A DNA stretch of 64,000 nucleotides, taken from positions 301,863 to 365,862 of the forward strand of contig CAMXCT020006569.1 in NCBI GenBank assembly GCA_947184155.2, in the 5' to 3' direction. The stretch is from Cladocopium goreaui (taxonomy: Eukaryota > Sar > Dinophyceae > Suessiales > Symbiodiniaceae). A program made the translations under genes and the position numbers. The notes beneath the pieces were generated by a model. The model made no database searches and was not told where the DNA came from. It worked only from the letters and a program-made list of their open reading frames with translations. This document shows positions 10,545 to 22,707 of this stretch, piece after piece (within the stretch, counting starts at the first letter, position 1; each line of letters starts with the position of its first letter).

Positions 10545-12606
10545 ATGGCCGGTGCCAACCACAAAACTGCAGACGCAGAAGATGTAGAATTCTCAGTTGG
10601 CCATGCCATGGCATATTCCTTTGCTTAAACGGTCCACAGTACTTTTCCCCTACCTGTTGTATGGCTGAATGACTTCCAGATGACTTGTAGCCAGAAATGC
10701 CAAGAAGTGTGGCAGATGGCAAAATAAGGAGTTCCAAGAGTTGTGTTTAGAGCTCCGAGAAGCAGAGAAGCTTTGGGCCGAGGCGCCTGATGTTGCACGA
10801 CTCGCAAGAAATAACTTGCACCGGATTTTAAGTCAAGATTCGGGGATGGAGCTGGATATGAAAGGCATCCCCATGTTGTAAGACCAAACAATCATAGAGC
10901 GACAGAGGAAGCAAATGCCCAGCCCTTCCTCTTTTTTCGTTCGCAGGTGAAAGATCGAGCCAAGCAGAACACCTCCAACGAGGCGGGGCTTTACGGCCGA
11001 TCAGCATGCCTGGAATCATCAGCAAATAACGAGCATTGCCGCCATTTTGAAGCAAGACTGAGGGTACTTTTGATTTTTGACCATGATTGGCCAAATAAGC
11101 AAGGTGGATCTTGGTGTCAGAAGAAGCTTTCCATAATCGCTAGCCTGACCTGTCGATCGATGACATTGACATCGCTGTTGCGTAGGTGATCGTGAACGGC
11201 CGCGTTGTCGAGTCCCACTTTTGGCAGACTGCGCTGAAAGTGACTTATGATTCGGATGGACGGCCCACCACACATTTCCCGCTGGGGGGCCTGGAAATCC
11301 GATGTGATGACTTTGGATCCTTTTGGGAGTACAACTTACAAAAGAATCTTGTCTTGATGGTATGAAAATATGTGTGGCTCACAAAAAGGACATCAATGAA
11401 CTTGTCATAGGTAGGACTTTTCTGAAGTTCCTCATGTTGCTACGTTGCTTGAGTGCCGGGAAAACCTCGTGTGAAATGGTCCCCCAATGGTTATTTCAAT
11501 GGATAAAACCATGATGAACCATTGGATTATGGGGTTTTCCCATCGAGGAAAGCGCAGATTCCATTGGTTTGATCTCCCTGGTCCAGGTCAGATACAATGG
11601 GCACTCCAAACGCGGCCTAGCGCAAAAATGACCTCGTGACTGCTGACGGGCTGACGGGCCTGTGGCATTGTAGTTGTAACATCCATGGTACATGATGAGA
11701 TTATGTGATCACAAGCAAGTCATGAGAACAGAATCTCACATACTATGATAAGCATGGCGAAGACCAGGATGCTGCTGCATGACCACTATGACAGCATGAT
11801 GCTGCCAGGAACGAGAATTTGAGGAAGCTGTGAAGCAAACTGAGATGAAGATCCAGGTTGCGCTTGGGATGTGTTCATCTTAGGAGTAGTTTGGGCCACA
11901 GGGTGATCTTCCTCCTGAAATGCAAAGATTGGGAACCACAAAGCCGACTGCGAGACCACCATGTTGCCTTGCAACTGGAACTCCATTCTGGCAGAATCAG
12001 GTAAATTACACTGCAAAGATCATTTGCGCTTGTTTGGCAAGTGCTTGCGACAGGATCATTTGCAGAGGAGGAAGGAGGAAACAGCAGCAGTCTTCGCAGG
12101 GGTCTCAACATCTTTTCTCAGCTTGATGGATGGAAATGGACAATCAAAATCAACCTGTTGCAGTGCACTTCTATTGCATTTGTGTGCCGTCATGTCCGTT
12201 ATGAACCGGACGGAGTATACTAAGAGTATACCAATGGATTTTCTCTGGATCCAGCCCAATATCACCATCAGTGGGGTGAAGCGATGTCCAACCGAGGATC
12301 GCATGACCGTAGCCACCCAAACGGGACTACTGACCTCAGTGCTCGTTGCGTGGCAGGGTGTCATCACTGAGGAGCGGTTTGATGTGTTCGGAGGGGTTGA
12401 AACCACCAGGATAAGGGGAAGTTGGATGCAGTTGCTCGCTTTGTTTCTGTTTTTCAGAAGATAAAGCAACTAATGTTTTGAGTTTCAATTTTGACCCTGT
12501 ACTTGTGTGCAGCTGGACAAAAAGACTTGACAGATTTGACAGACTGCAGGAGCGAAAATTTCATGCGATGGAGAAAGAAGTGTTACAAGCAGATGAGGAG
12601 TGCTGA
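10545..12606 (+). CDS. Gene A: uncharacterised small charged protein, ~9 exons
   Basis: Stitched from phase-compatible exons: 10545-10583 (start MAGANHKTADAED), 10729-~10854 (EFQELCLELREAEKLW...), 10947-10982, 11186-11326 (VIVNGRVVESHFWQ...), 11809-11856 (EREFEEAVKQTEMKIQ), 11902-12000, 12054-12089, and a terminal exon 12513-12606 (...EKEVLQADEEC, stop). One small exon between 12089 and 12513 is still missing by phase, and the end of exon 2 is uncertain. Donors are a mix of GT, GC and GA. The product would be a little over 200 residues: helical charged ends around a beta-like middle section. No family recognised. The charged C-terminal helix with RLDRFDRLQERKFH suggests coiled-coil packing. 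Confidence 0.5.
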
Positions 12607-12996
12607 CCTGAGCCAGTCACACAAAAACCATCCAATCAAGTCATGTTGATCCTCTCTTACCGGTGCATATTGAACCAAGAAATAACGAAGAAACATATTA
12701 CACATGGTCTGTTGATGTGTGTTGTGTGGGTCTGAAAAATGGGTACCACCAAATTTCCAAGGGTTTATCATGGTAAATCCACCAATTTATCATGGTAAAT
12801 CCATGGGTTTATCATCACTTTTCCCATCATTTCATGGCCATTGCCAAGGTTCCAGTGCCTGAGACATTGGAGAAGCCAAGCCGTAGAAAATGTCGGGACC
12901 CAGAGAAGGGATCCCTAGAGAAGATATATTGAAGACCCCTAGAGTGGACATCAAACCAATGATGCACAATGATTTCGATATGTATTCATGTATTAA

Positions 12997-13029
<33 letters not shown>

Positions 13030-13250
13030 GTAAGTCATGTACCAACCACTTGATCACTTGTATTTTGATATATATATATATATATATTGGGTCAGTACCT
13101 CGCTTAAGCCTACGTTTTTACTCGCTTACGCCTACGTTTGTGAAATATGATGGCAGCACCAATAGAAAGTGACATAGAAGTCTTTGAATATGACTGCAAC
13201 AGGTGTGAGATGATGAGCAGGACATTTTGATTCGATCATATGAATTGCAT
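12607..13250. other. Intergenic, AT dinucleotide tracts
   Basis: Near-duplicate strings (tttatcatggtaaatcca) lie at about 12,766-12,805. (TA)n tracts occur at about 12,995-13,028 and 13,067-13,088. No coding signal. Confidence 0.5.
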
Positions 13251-13259
13251 GTCACTTTT

Positions 13260-14345
13260 CAGAAGATGTTTCAACGTATCAGGAATATGTCGCAATGTAT
13301 CAGGAACATGTTTGAACTCACTTGAAGAAGTTGCTTCAACGTATCAGTACCGTCTGGCAAGTTACTGTAAGACGAGGTGACACATGTATCAGGAAGGTCG
13401 TGCAATTTACTTACAAGTAGGAAGATAGATGTTGCAACGTATCAGGAATGTATTGCAAGCTACTTGACGAAGATGTTGCAAAATAGCAAGAACATCATTC
13501 AAGGGACTTGAAGAAGATGTGACAACGTCATGCGTGGAACATGTCGGAAGTGTCGCGCAGAAGATGTCACAATGCATCAGGAACGTGTTGCAAGTCACTC
13601 GAAGAGGATGCTACAACGTATCAGGAACATCTGGCAAGTTACTGTAAGACGAGGCAGCAGGAGTATCAGGAAGGTCGTGCAATTTACTTACAAGTAGGAA
13701 GATGTTGCAACGTATCAGGAATGTATTGCAAGCTACTTGACGAAGATCTTGCAACATAGCAAGAACATCATTCAAGGGACTTGAAGAAGATGTGACAACG
13801 TCATGCATGGAACATGTCGGAAGGGCCGCGCAGAAGATGTCACAATGTAGCAGGAACGTGCTGCAAGTCACTCGAAGAAGATGCTACAACGTATCAGGAA
13901 CATCTGGCAAGTTACTGTAAGACGAGGCAGCAGGAGTATCAGGAAGGTCGTGCAATTTACTTACAAGTAGGAAGATGTTGCACCGTATCAGGAATGTATT
14001 GCAAGCTACTTGACGAAGATGTTGCAAATACCATGAACATCATTCAAGGGACTTGAAGAAGATGTGACAACGTCATGCATGGAACATGGCGGAAGGGCCG
14101 CGCAGAAGATGTGACAATGTATCAGGAACGTGTTGCAAGTCACTCGAAGAGGATGCTACAACGTATCAGGAACATCTGGCAAGTTACTGTAAGACGAGGC
14201 AGCAGGAGTATCAGGAAGGTCGTGCAATTTACTTACAAGTAGGAAGATGTTGCAACGTATCAGGAATGTATTGCAGGCTACTTGACGAAGATGTTGCAAA
14301 ATACCAGGAACATCATTCAAGGGACTTGAAGAAGATGTGACTTGG
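13260..14345. repeat. ~273 bp higher-order minisatellite built of six ~45 bp monomers
   Basis: The anchor atgtcggaag occurs at 13,541 and 13,814, and its variant atggcggaag at 14,086, giving 272-273 bp spacing. Each unit has six related sub-monomers of 44-50 bp, most starting gatgttgcaacgtatcaggaa or a variant. About 3.5 units are present. One frame stays open through much of each unit, but the array is not obviously a gene. Confidence 0.85.
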
Positions 14346-14815
14346 TAGTTTGAACAAGTGTCCCCTAAGCCCACCCCAAGTGTCCGCAAGCGTCCCCTAA
14401 GCGTCCGCAAGTGTTAAGCTAAAGGGCTGTATCCCTTGGACTTGGTTCCCTAGGCCTACCCCAAGTGTCCCCAAGTGTCCCCTAAACCCACCCCAAGTGT
14501 CCCCAAGTGTCCCCAAGTGTCCCCTAAACCCACCCCAAGTGTCCCCAAGTGTTAACCTAAAGGGTTGTATCCCTTGGAGTTGGTTCCCTAAACCCACCCC
14601 AAGTGTCCCCAAGTGTCCCCTAAACCAACCCCAAGTGTCCCCAAGTGTTCCCAAGTGTTAACCTACAGGGCTGTATCCCTTGGAGTTGGTTCCCTAAGCC
14701 CACCCCAAGTGTCCCCAAGTGTCCCCTTCTCCCACCCCAAGTGTCCCCAAGTGTCCCCTAAACCCACCCCAAGTGTCCCCAAGTGTTAACCTAAAGGTCT
14801 GTACCCCATGGAGTT
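14346..14815. repeat. ccccaagtgt minisatellite with ~105-140 bp super-units
   Basis: Runs of the ~10 bp word ccccaagtgt and the longer cccaccccaagtgtcccc are punctuated by a gttaacctaaagggctgta block ending near tggttccctaa. The block starts at about 14,412, 14,551, 14,657 and 14,786, so the super-unit length varies (138, 106 and 129 bp). Confidence 0.85.
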
Positions 14816-15137
14816 AACTCTGAAGTCAACATACAAAATGTCGGCTTATAATGAGTAAAAAAGTCGGCTTAAATGAGTCTCGGACCATATATTGATACGA
14901 AAAGGACTTTTGATCCGTAGCTGTATCCAACCATAGTGGAGACTTTGAACCAACGAGAAAAAAACAAACCTTGGATGCTTCATAGTTACTTTGATGCTTT
15001 CAACACTGTGAAAGAAGATCCTCGTAGATGTGGAAGTTGAACTCTTACGAGCGGAGGGGCCGATTCGTTTTGTCCTCGGTTCCCAGGTCCAAAAGAAAAA
15101 GATCAAAATGATGGACACGAGCCTTTTGGTTCTGACC

Positions 15138-17518
15138 ATGGCTGCTTGGTGCAAAGAAACCAAGGCGGGACTTGTATGGCATACTGCCAGACCAGCCCCA
15201 GACCAGCCCCCTCCCCAGGAGAACAGCACGGACAAGTTCTACAATCACAAGGTCGAGAACAAGCGCCGCGTTCTGAATTTTGAACATGTGTTGCATCATT
15301 TTGCTGTAAACAACTCTCCATTTGGCGTTGAAACCACCACACTACTGGTCAAGCCGCAAGCAAGATTCGATGATTTCGATGATTTCGATCTTCCGGTTTG
15401 TACTCAGGAAAGCAGCTCATGGCCGCTGATGACTCAGGGGGCCGCGGAATAGGGTGGAAGGATTTTAGGAAGGTCCCTTCAGAAAATGCGGATCCCAACC
15501 TTTTTGAGTCACAGCCTGTATGAAACATCGGAAAGGGGACGAAGCGCTAGTGAGGATCATCTATTTGAAGGATAAAAGAACATCGACATGAGAAGTTGGG
15601 AGGGGAACAGTTTGTTGAGAATCCCTCACTCTTGCATCTACAAGCTGAAGAATGTGGCATAAATTCATGCGGAATCCTTGATGTCCAGAAGTATCTAAGT
15701 CTAGCACGAGGTATAGAATTCGACAGATATGTCATGATCAGTTCAAGTCATCGGTGTGAATGCAGGTAGGGATGTCATGCTTCGGACTCAGGTACAAACC
15801 CTCTTCAAGAGTTTTGCCAAGGATTTGGAAGAGGCGTTTCGGAATGCCCCCTGCTTCAGTTTCCCAATTTTAGTGTTAGGCAGTGGCTTGAACACCTGGA
15901 TAGCTGCCGTAACAAGGGCCTTGGTTGGCTCAAGTTGGCTCGGGATTCCTATGACAGTGGCACTGCTGGTTGAGCATGGTTGATCCGTTTTGAACATGTG
16001 CAAAAACTGACAAGTTCTGACTGGAATGCAAAGCGAGCCATGAGAATTCCACACTGAACAGACACGAATACATTCACACTGGTTGCGCTTGTGTCACCAC
16101 CATTTGTCTGAACGATGGCGCATGAGCCAGCTTGTGCTTGCAGCTCAGAGAGCCAACAGTAGGTGTGTTCCGAAAACCGCAACATTGAAGTAGCATATTA
16201 TCTGTGATCCAAGGTCATTCGTTATGCCGATGGCGATGAAGAGGAGCTCAGTGGGTGAAGGATTTAAATTGAAACTTGGTCCAATTCCTTTCGCCAATGG
16301 AACCTCCAAAGTCTTTCAGCTTCGTGCTGTTTGATGTGCTAGGAGTGGCCTATAGAGCCAGAACTACTAGCAGCAGCTCGTGTGTCGAGCCGTTCTGCCG
16401 CAAGGTGGGAATCCCATCCAAGTTGGCTGAGAGTTGCATAGATGTTCTTTTCCCCCTGATTGGCAATCGTTTGATATGTAGCTTAGACAACCAAAGAATA
16501 CCAAAGATGTTCTTTCCACCCACTGCCCACTGATTGGTTGATGAATAAAGGGCAACCCGCATTCTTGTCAACAAATAAGCGAATGATGGTCAATGGCATC
16601 CCAAACTGGCTCTGTTGCGAGGCCTCTCCAGCGTCCAAGCTATTTGTTTGAAGGTTGGATCAGTTACTGATCAGTTGATTCCGCAAGTGTGAAGATAATT
16701 GGTCCAATGGTATTTCAGAGGATGTTGATATGGAATGATATGGAATGATAACTGAGTTGATTCCATCCAATTAAAAGAAACAGACCTCCTACTTTCCCAA
16801 TTTCATCGTCATCGTCTTGACAGGTCTGCGTGCACAGCCCTTCTGGCCATTTGAGACCTTTCCAAAGGCGGCAAGCAGTGCTCTTCACCCGGAATTGAGA
16901 CTGCATTAACCATCGCAGTATTTCATTATATTTCATTTGAAATTTACATGGTTGCAATGGTTGCATTGCTTGTGAAGACCTCAGAATTTCATTAAAACCG
17001 GGACAGCAGGACACTAATTTCGTTGAAATCCTGGCAGGTCGTGGCTTTGCTGGAGGTGCAGTGCCCCGCTCATGCAATGACAAAGACAGAGTTGGAGCTT
17101 TTCTTCACTTTCTGCAGGCTTGTGCACCGGATCTGTCCGAAGAGGCATCCTGTGACATTGCGATTGATGTTGGTCACCAGAGTCAACAGCCACCATGCTC
17201 CTGAGATCGCGTGATGGCAGATGTTCAATATTCACCTCTCCGACTTTCCGAGAGGAGTCAAGGGTTTTAAGTTTTATATTGATTGAAAGACCATGACAGA
17301 ACCATCTGCATCAGCAGGTTCAGACTCTTCTGGAAGATGAATTGTCTGACTCCAGCGAGGCTCGGCAGGAACTGGGAACCCAGATCAGATTATGCCATAC
17401 ATCCGATGCTGGAGCCACTTGATTGCCCTCAGGAGTCAGGGACATCCTTGTCAAGGACAGAGAAATGATGCGCAAATCTGGGCGCTTCTTGACGAATTCG
17501 CCCTGGTTCCTCCATTGA
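15138..17518 (+). CDS. Gene B: uncharacterised multi-exon gene
   Basis: The 3' end is well supported by phase: 17038-17168 (RGFAGGAVPRSCNDKDR...SCDIAID), 17319-17383 (VQTLLEDELSDSSEARQELG...) and 17440-17518 (DILVKDREMMRKSG...WFLH, stop), joined by GT and GA donors. The 5' part is plausible: 15219-15287 (ENSTDKFYNHKVENKRR...) joined in phase to 15792-15845 (VQTLFKSFAKDLEEAFRN). Between 15,846 and 17,037 only fragments were found, such as VIRYADGDEEELSG at 16214-16253, and the order is unresolved. The ATG at 15,138 is in frame with the first exon and has a ccATGG context, but could also be intronic. No family recognised. Confidence 0.4.
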
Positions 17519-17704
17519 AATTCTGATCCATGTTGTGCACTTTGTATTCAGCTTGTCTTCTTGTTGTCTTCTTGCACTTGTTCCTGTCATTGCGCTGAGA
17601 AGTCAGTGAATGTCTTTGCCAGCCATGCCGCCCCTACGGTTTGGGCTCAAGTCGTAGAATTTTGGCCAATTCAGTCGTACCCTGATGATCTTCCTTGTTT
17701 GCAG

Positions 17705-17949
17705 GCGTTGCAGACCATATGTTCTGATGCTGCGGACCGTGAACATCCGATATCCCTCTGGTCGACTTTTTGATCACCACACCGTGATCAACTTGGATAT
17801 GGCCAAAACATTTTAGGAATCGGTTTTTGCGCTGCCATGGCGGTCCGAGACTGCACACTCGCTGGGCCATGGAAAATCTCTGTTATGCGGTCTGCGATGG
17901 CAGCTTCGGCAAGTTTGAGCGGACTCTGATAGCTGAGCATACATACTGA
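17705..17949 (+). CDS. Exon-like segments of unknown gene
   Basis: After an AG at 17,703-17,704 one frame reads RCRPYVLMLRTVNIRYPSGR and continues to a TAG at 17,814-17,816. A second segment follows an AG at 17,815-17,816 and contains WAMENLCYAVCDGSFGKFER. Both look protein-like, but their link to gene B or to the hydrolase downstream is unclear. Confidence 0.3.
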
Positions 17950-18076
17950 ATAGCTATAAAACAAATTGGAAAATATGCAGTATATCACTGGGACCCGATA
18001 TCACAGAGTTGCCATAAGTTTCCAAAGAATATCTAACGGTTTGTTCCTGTGCCTGTGCCGATTTCCCCAATGACAG

Positions 18077-18330
18077 TTGTCGAAGGTTGGTTGGTTCACA
18101 GCTGAGGCACCACGGCCCGTAGCTGTGCACCAGCCGACCTTTCGTCAGAGTTCACCCACGGACCGGGGAGAATCTTGACAAAGAAACAAAGCGGTTCCAA
18201 GCAGAGGAGTTACTAAATGCTTGGAGGATAGTTTCAGCAGAGGAGTTGGCTGTTGGAACAAGTGGCGTTGCGGAACATTCGGGAGCTACAATGGACTCTT
18301 TGGAAGGGTGTGGACCTTGAGATCTTTTGA
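18077..18330 (+). CDS. Exon-like segments upstream of the hydrolase
   Basis: Following an AG at 18,075-18,076 a frame reads LSKVGWFTAEAPRPVAVHQP; another near 18,245-18,318 reads SWLLEQVALRNIRELQWTLW. They may be the 5' exons of the hydrolase gene, whose start was not found. Boundaries are not resolved. Confidence 0.25.
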
Positions 18331-18529
18331 AGACATTCTACTGTATAAGATCAACTTGCTAGTAGGTAGTAGAACAACCGGGAACTATGTGCAATTAAGT
18401 GACTACCTCCTTGTGCACCCAGAATCCAGTAGAGCCATGTTTTCATCGCAAGGCACATAGGTGTCAAAACCTGCGACCCTGGGAATGGCTGAGTCGTTTT
18501 AGAGACGTCTTGCTGGGCTGCTCCAGAGG

Positions 18530-20880
18530 AAGCAAAGTCAACTTCTCACGGCCTGTGGGGATGGCGAAGGCTTTTCTCACTGGTACTGGTTGGAAGTAGC
18601 CTACCCGAACCTGCAGTCCCTTGGCTGGATCTTGTGATGATGAAGGGTAGATGATCACATTTGGTTTGCAAATGTCTGCAATTCAGCCAAGGTGCATTTC
18701 TGTTTAAAGTGAGTGATCTATACAAACCAGAATGGATACTTTTCGCACATGTCTCATATCCAAAAGTGGTATTTTGGTGACCAAGTTGGCATCAACTGCA
18801 TCCTCAGCGTCAACTCCCACTGCTGTAATCTTTCTGCATGGGAGCGGCGACTCTGGATCTGGGCCTCATGGCTGATGAAAGTTGTTTCCCTGGCCCATTG
18901 GCTCAGGTTGTGTCTACCATGTTGAGTGGCGCAAGTCCTCCCATCTCTTTTCTCTGTGGATTCTCAGGTTGAAACGATACATTGAAGCCCTCAGCGATTT
19001 GGTGGAAGAGCTCGAGTTTCGAGATGTGCAAACATTTTGGCCAAACAGTTCGCCGCAGCCGCACCATGGCTGAATTGACTATCAAGTGGCGATGTTGACC
19101 ACCTACTTCTCAGCGTATGAGCAGGACTCTATGTGGGATCAAATCGCTCAAATCCATTCAACACCATGTACTCGTAGCATTGTTTAGCATTGAGCGGTTG
19201 GATACTGGGGAGGAGCAAACTTGTGGTTCCTTGGTAGAGTACCCGTTTTTTGAACGTACCTAACGGATGTTTGGATTGTGCCATCATCAGGTCTTCCTGC
19301 TGGCATGCTCTGAAAATCGTGCTCACCCGCTTAGGTACACACTCGCTGGTGGCATTGTTATGCCCATTTGGTATGACGCTTTGCGCAAAAACTTGAGCGA
19401 AGCCAATTCTGGCTTCACAAAATGTCGGCGCTTCTCTGTTTGGACTACATGTTGCGAAGGTTGAAGAACAAAATAGAACAAGGAGTGCTTATTGGCAATA
19501 TTCCAATATGCTGATGGATCAACACCTCCTTTTGGATGAACATCCATAAATCCCAGCTATTTTAGGTGTGAACACCAGAGTACCTGTTGGTTTCACTGAT
19601 GTTCCTCCCAGGACCGCGCCGGACTTGCACCCAGTGCACCTGAAAAAACCGACTCGGTGGAAAAGTCTGTGGACAGCCTCATGAAGCTCGTACAAAAGGT
19701 GAACATCTGGGATGCTCTGGGATTATGTGGCACTGACTATGAGAATTCATAGTAATATAATAGTCATAGTGCCCATGATGTCAATCTTTGAATATCAGAA
19801 TCGTAGTAATAGCACTCGTAATATATCATTGTTGTAATAGTTGATAATGTACTTGACTTGTTGATCATCATTACATATCATTACTATATTTACTATTGCT
19901 AGTCATAGTTGATCATTCTTTACAACATCAACTTGGTGAGTTTTCGAAACAGTGGTGCAGGTGCAAGCTTCTGGAGTTCCTCCTCAGCGAATCATCATTG
20001 GAGGAGAGGGGGCGACGGCTTTCAGTCCGACTTTCCTATACTTTCCTGCTTGAGCCAATTTTCAAAGCAGCTCTCCTCCGAACCTTTTTGCCGGAATAAA
20101 TTGATAAAAGGATTCTCGATGGGTGGTGGCATTGCACTCCAACTTGCGCTACGACATCCTGAAGCAATCGGTGGAGCGTTCGTGCCCGGAAGCCAAGGGT
20201 TTACACTTCTGTGGATCTTGATATAGAAAGTCATGGATGTGCAACTCATAGAAATCCTTATCATCATTGTGCGAGCCGAAAGTTCGAGCCGAAAGTTCGA
20301 GCCGAAAGTCTGATGATGATACTCTCCGTAAGCAGTGAAAGCCTGCGAGGCTTTCGTCCTTTATGTGTGATGATGCTGCCGCGTATGGCCGCGTTCAGGC
20401 GCCAGAGTTGTGAGGTCCTCAGACCGGAGTTGACTGAGTTGACTGAGACCAGTTCAGGCCACCTGGAGAAGCTATGAGAAGCTTAGGTCCAAAGTGCCAA
20501 TTCTGATGATGCACGGAGAGGTGGGGAAGTTTTTGAATGCTACTGCTACTGGTGACCCCTGGTGATTGTTTAATATTGTTTACACATACGAATCATAGTA
20601 CTTCTGTGAAATTACTACTAATATCATTGCTATATACTATATACATATATAGATTATATATCACAAATATGATCTATAGTATCATTTAGTATCTACAAAT
20701 ATGATCAACTACAAGACATTGATACTTTTGTTAACCCCCCAGGCGGATCGTTTCATCCGCCCCAGCTGGGGCCGTGGCACCTTCGAGCGCCTGCAATCCT
20801 CGGGCGTGGACGTGGACTTTGTCTCGGTGCCCGGCTTGCAGCACGAGATGAACAGCAAGGAGATATGGAAAAAGATGCTG
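18530..20880 (+). CDS. Acyl-protein thioesterase / lysophospholipase-like alpha/beta hydrolase
   Basis: Nine exons were stitched in phase: ~18530-18582 (GDGEGFSHW), 18968-19060 (...DVQTFWPNSSPQP), 19335-19398 (GGIVMPIWYDAL), 19612-19698, 19961-20003 (GVPPQRIIIG), 20111-20183 (GFSMGGGIALQLALRHPEA), 20350-20409 (LSSFMCDDAAAYG), 20487-20520 (KVPILMMHGE), 20743-20880 (ADRF...GLQHEMN). The order matches the acyl-protein thioesterase/carboxylesterase family. The nucleophile elbow is G-F-S-M-G-G, the acid is the Asp after MMHGEA, and the His is in GLQHE. Such enzymes remove palmitoyl groups from proteins or acyl chains from lysolipids in the cytosol. Donors are GT, GC and GA. The family's early HGLGD motif reads TACGD in the frame that joins correctly (see findings). 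The start codon and anything after 20,880 were not found; length is about 210 residues so far. Confidence 0.75.
20272..20311 (+). repeat. 13 bp triplication in a hydrolase intron
   Basis: The word gagccgaaagttc is repeated three times in tandem inside the 20184-20349 intron. Confidence 0.7.
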
Positions 20881-21136
20881 GTTAGTAATGGTTACTCATG
20901 CTTAGTAATGGTTAATGGCTATTATTTGAGGTTTTTAGTTTTTGGTATTATTAGTGATTAGTAATGGTTATGCATGGTTATAAATGGATTTTAATCAGCT
21001 CTCATTGGGATTTTAACCATTCGATATGGGGATTTGCCATTTCCCCATTAGTTCCCTCATAGTAGCAACCTGTTCGGTGTCAGAATAGTTTTTTTCTTCT
21101 CCCAAGTTCTGTCACTAAAAAGAACCATATTGATGA

Positions 21137-22090
21137 TCATACTACCCCAAGTTTTGCTGTTTTTTTTTTAAAAGAGAAGCAATCAAACAACCCCAAAACA
21201 TCATTGCTGCATTGCCGTGTTGGATTCCACATGTTTGTAGACTGCCAAGTCACTGAGTGAGAAGTTGAAAGGTGACAGCATACGTTGCCTGCATGTCCTT
21301 TGGAATCATGGGTCTCACACGGGATGGTCCACGAGACACAAACGAACAAAGTATTTCTTGTTGAGTGAATGCTTGTGCTTTGAGCAGGAGATTCAACTTC
21401 TGCGCGATTGGCTGTTCAAGACGTTGCAGCTCGATTGATGGAAGCTGCGGAAAAAATGCCTGATTGCCAAGCTCCTTTGTGAGAGAATTCCATACTGCTT
21501 CCCGAAACTTCTTATCACCCAGACCCTCCACATTGTGTTGACAGAATAGAGGTCTTGGCACAGCATCCTCATGCTCATCATGTCTGCAAGCATGGCTTGA
21601 GCACCGGGGCAACCAAAACCGCATGTTCAACACCCTCCGTGCAAATGTGCAGGACGCAAGAAGCCAAGAGACGCAAGACTACAAAGGCCACATCCCGAGG
21701 ATGTGCAAAGCCGGAGGTCGTGTCCAGAGTGCTAGAAAATCTGTGCACCTCCAAACACAGCCGGCTGGTCTCAAAAGCCAGTTGAAGAACTGACAACAGC
21801 AGATTTTTCCCACTGGTGCCATTGTTGCAAACAATAATATCCGAATCCAGATGTTTCCAATTGATGTTCGTTCACATGTAAGAAGCTTGAAGCTTTTGGT
21901 CACAGTGCGTTTGGCAAAATCAAGCTATTGGTTGTGGTTCATAGATCTGCAGCTTCTCATAGTGATAGTGCTATCTCTGTCAAGTACACATTTGGCGGCC
22001 TCTGCTGGCATTCTAGTCGCAATGCCCAGCAAAAGCTTGGAAATGCAGGCAGGAATCTCAGGCACAAGATGGTGCTGTGGAAACTGTCAA
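21137..22090 (-). pseudogene. Exon-like or decayed coding block on the - strand
   Basis: Three protein-like stretches follow each other on the - strand in different frames: about 22,080-21,940 (EIPACISKLLLGIATRMPAE...), 21,796-21,580 (VLQLAFETSRLCLEVHRFSS...), and 21,560-21,250 (KFREAVWNSLTKELG...LNLLLKAQAF). Composition is Leu-rich and helical, reminiscent of helical-repeat RNA-binding proteins, but no signature such as a RAP domain is visible. The frame changes could be introns or frameshifts. Parts of the + strand are also open here, so strand choice is uncertain. Confidence 0.3.
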
Positions 22091-22185
22091 AAGGAAGTGA
22101 AGAAGCTTATCCTTACAGCTTGCCGTTTTAAAATCTAATTTTGATTGCACCTCAAACTTCAGTTTGAGCACCGTGGACCTTGCAG

Positions 22186-22707
22186 AATCTGAACACACCT
22201 GACAACCCGGCCGAGGTCTTAAAAAGGGGTCGCCAAACAAAGCGAATGGTGGACCTTTCCGAAAATGCGACGGTGCAGGACACGTGGATTGCCATTGAAC
22301 TCTCAAGTTGCAGCCAAGCACTGGTTTCTGGTCATCTTGTTTTACTCCCAGGAATCCTTTTCTATCCTTTTCTCCATTCCTGTAGAAATAGAGGTCATGT
22401 TGCACACACGGCATCTTCCGTTTCAGGACATTCTAATGAAGCTTGAAGCTCTGCTGCTTGGCAAGAGTTTTGAGAGGACTCCCTCTGCCGACTCTGCCGA
22501 AAGGATACCAACGATGCTGAAAGGTTGCCATTGGGCTGGAAATATCACTGATATTCACTGATATCATCCACTGGCACTTCCCGCGCAGCCCGTGCAGCAC
22601 TGGCAAGGTCTGGAGTCCCTTCCAAACACCTCTTCGTGGCCGAGCTGCGAAATGTGCAGAAAGTTCGTCTCTTCTCCGGCGAGGTGCCAGGGAAATTCAA
22701 GCAATAA
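22186..22707 (+). CDS. Gene D: 3' end of an uncharacterised gene, three exons
   Basis: The three exons fit exactly in phase: 22186-22278 (NLNTPDNPAEVLKRGRQTKR...), donor GACACG; 22427-22523 (DILMKLEALLLGKSFERTP...), donor GT; 22589-22707 (ARAALARSGVPSKHLF...GKFKQ, stop TAA at 22705-22707). The joined length is 309 nt, a whole number of codons. The protein is basic and helical and no family is recognised. The beginning lies upstream and was not resolved; the region 21,860-22,140 also has an open + frame that may belong to it. Confidence 0.5.

Noticed and set aside
17637-17651. Resemblance of gtttgggctcaag to the 3' end of the dinoflagellate spliced leader
   Set aside because: Only about 12 bases with a mismatch, no leader 5' part and no retrocopied gene behind it; likely chance.
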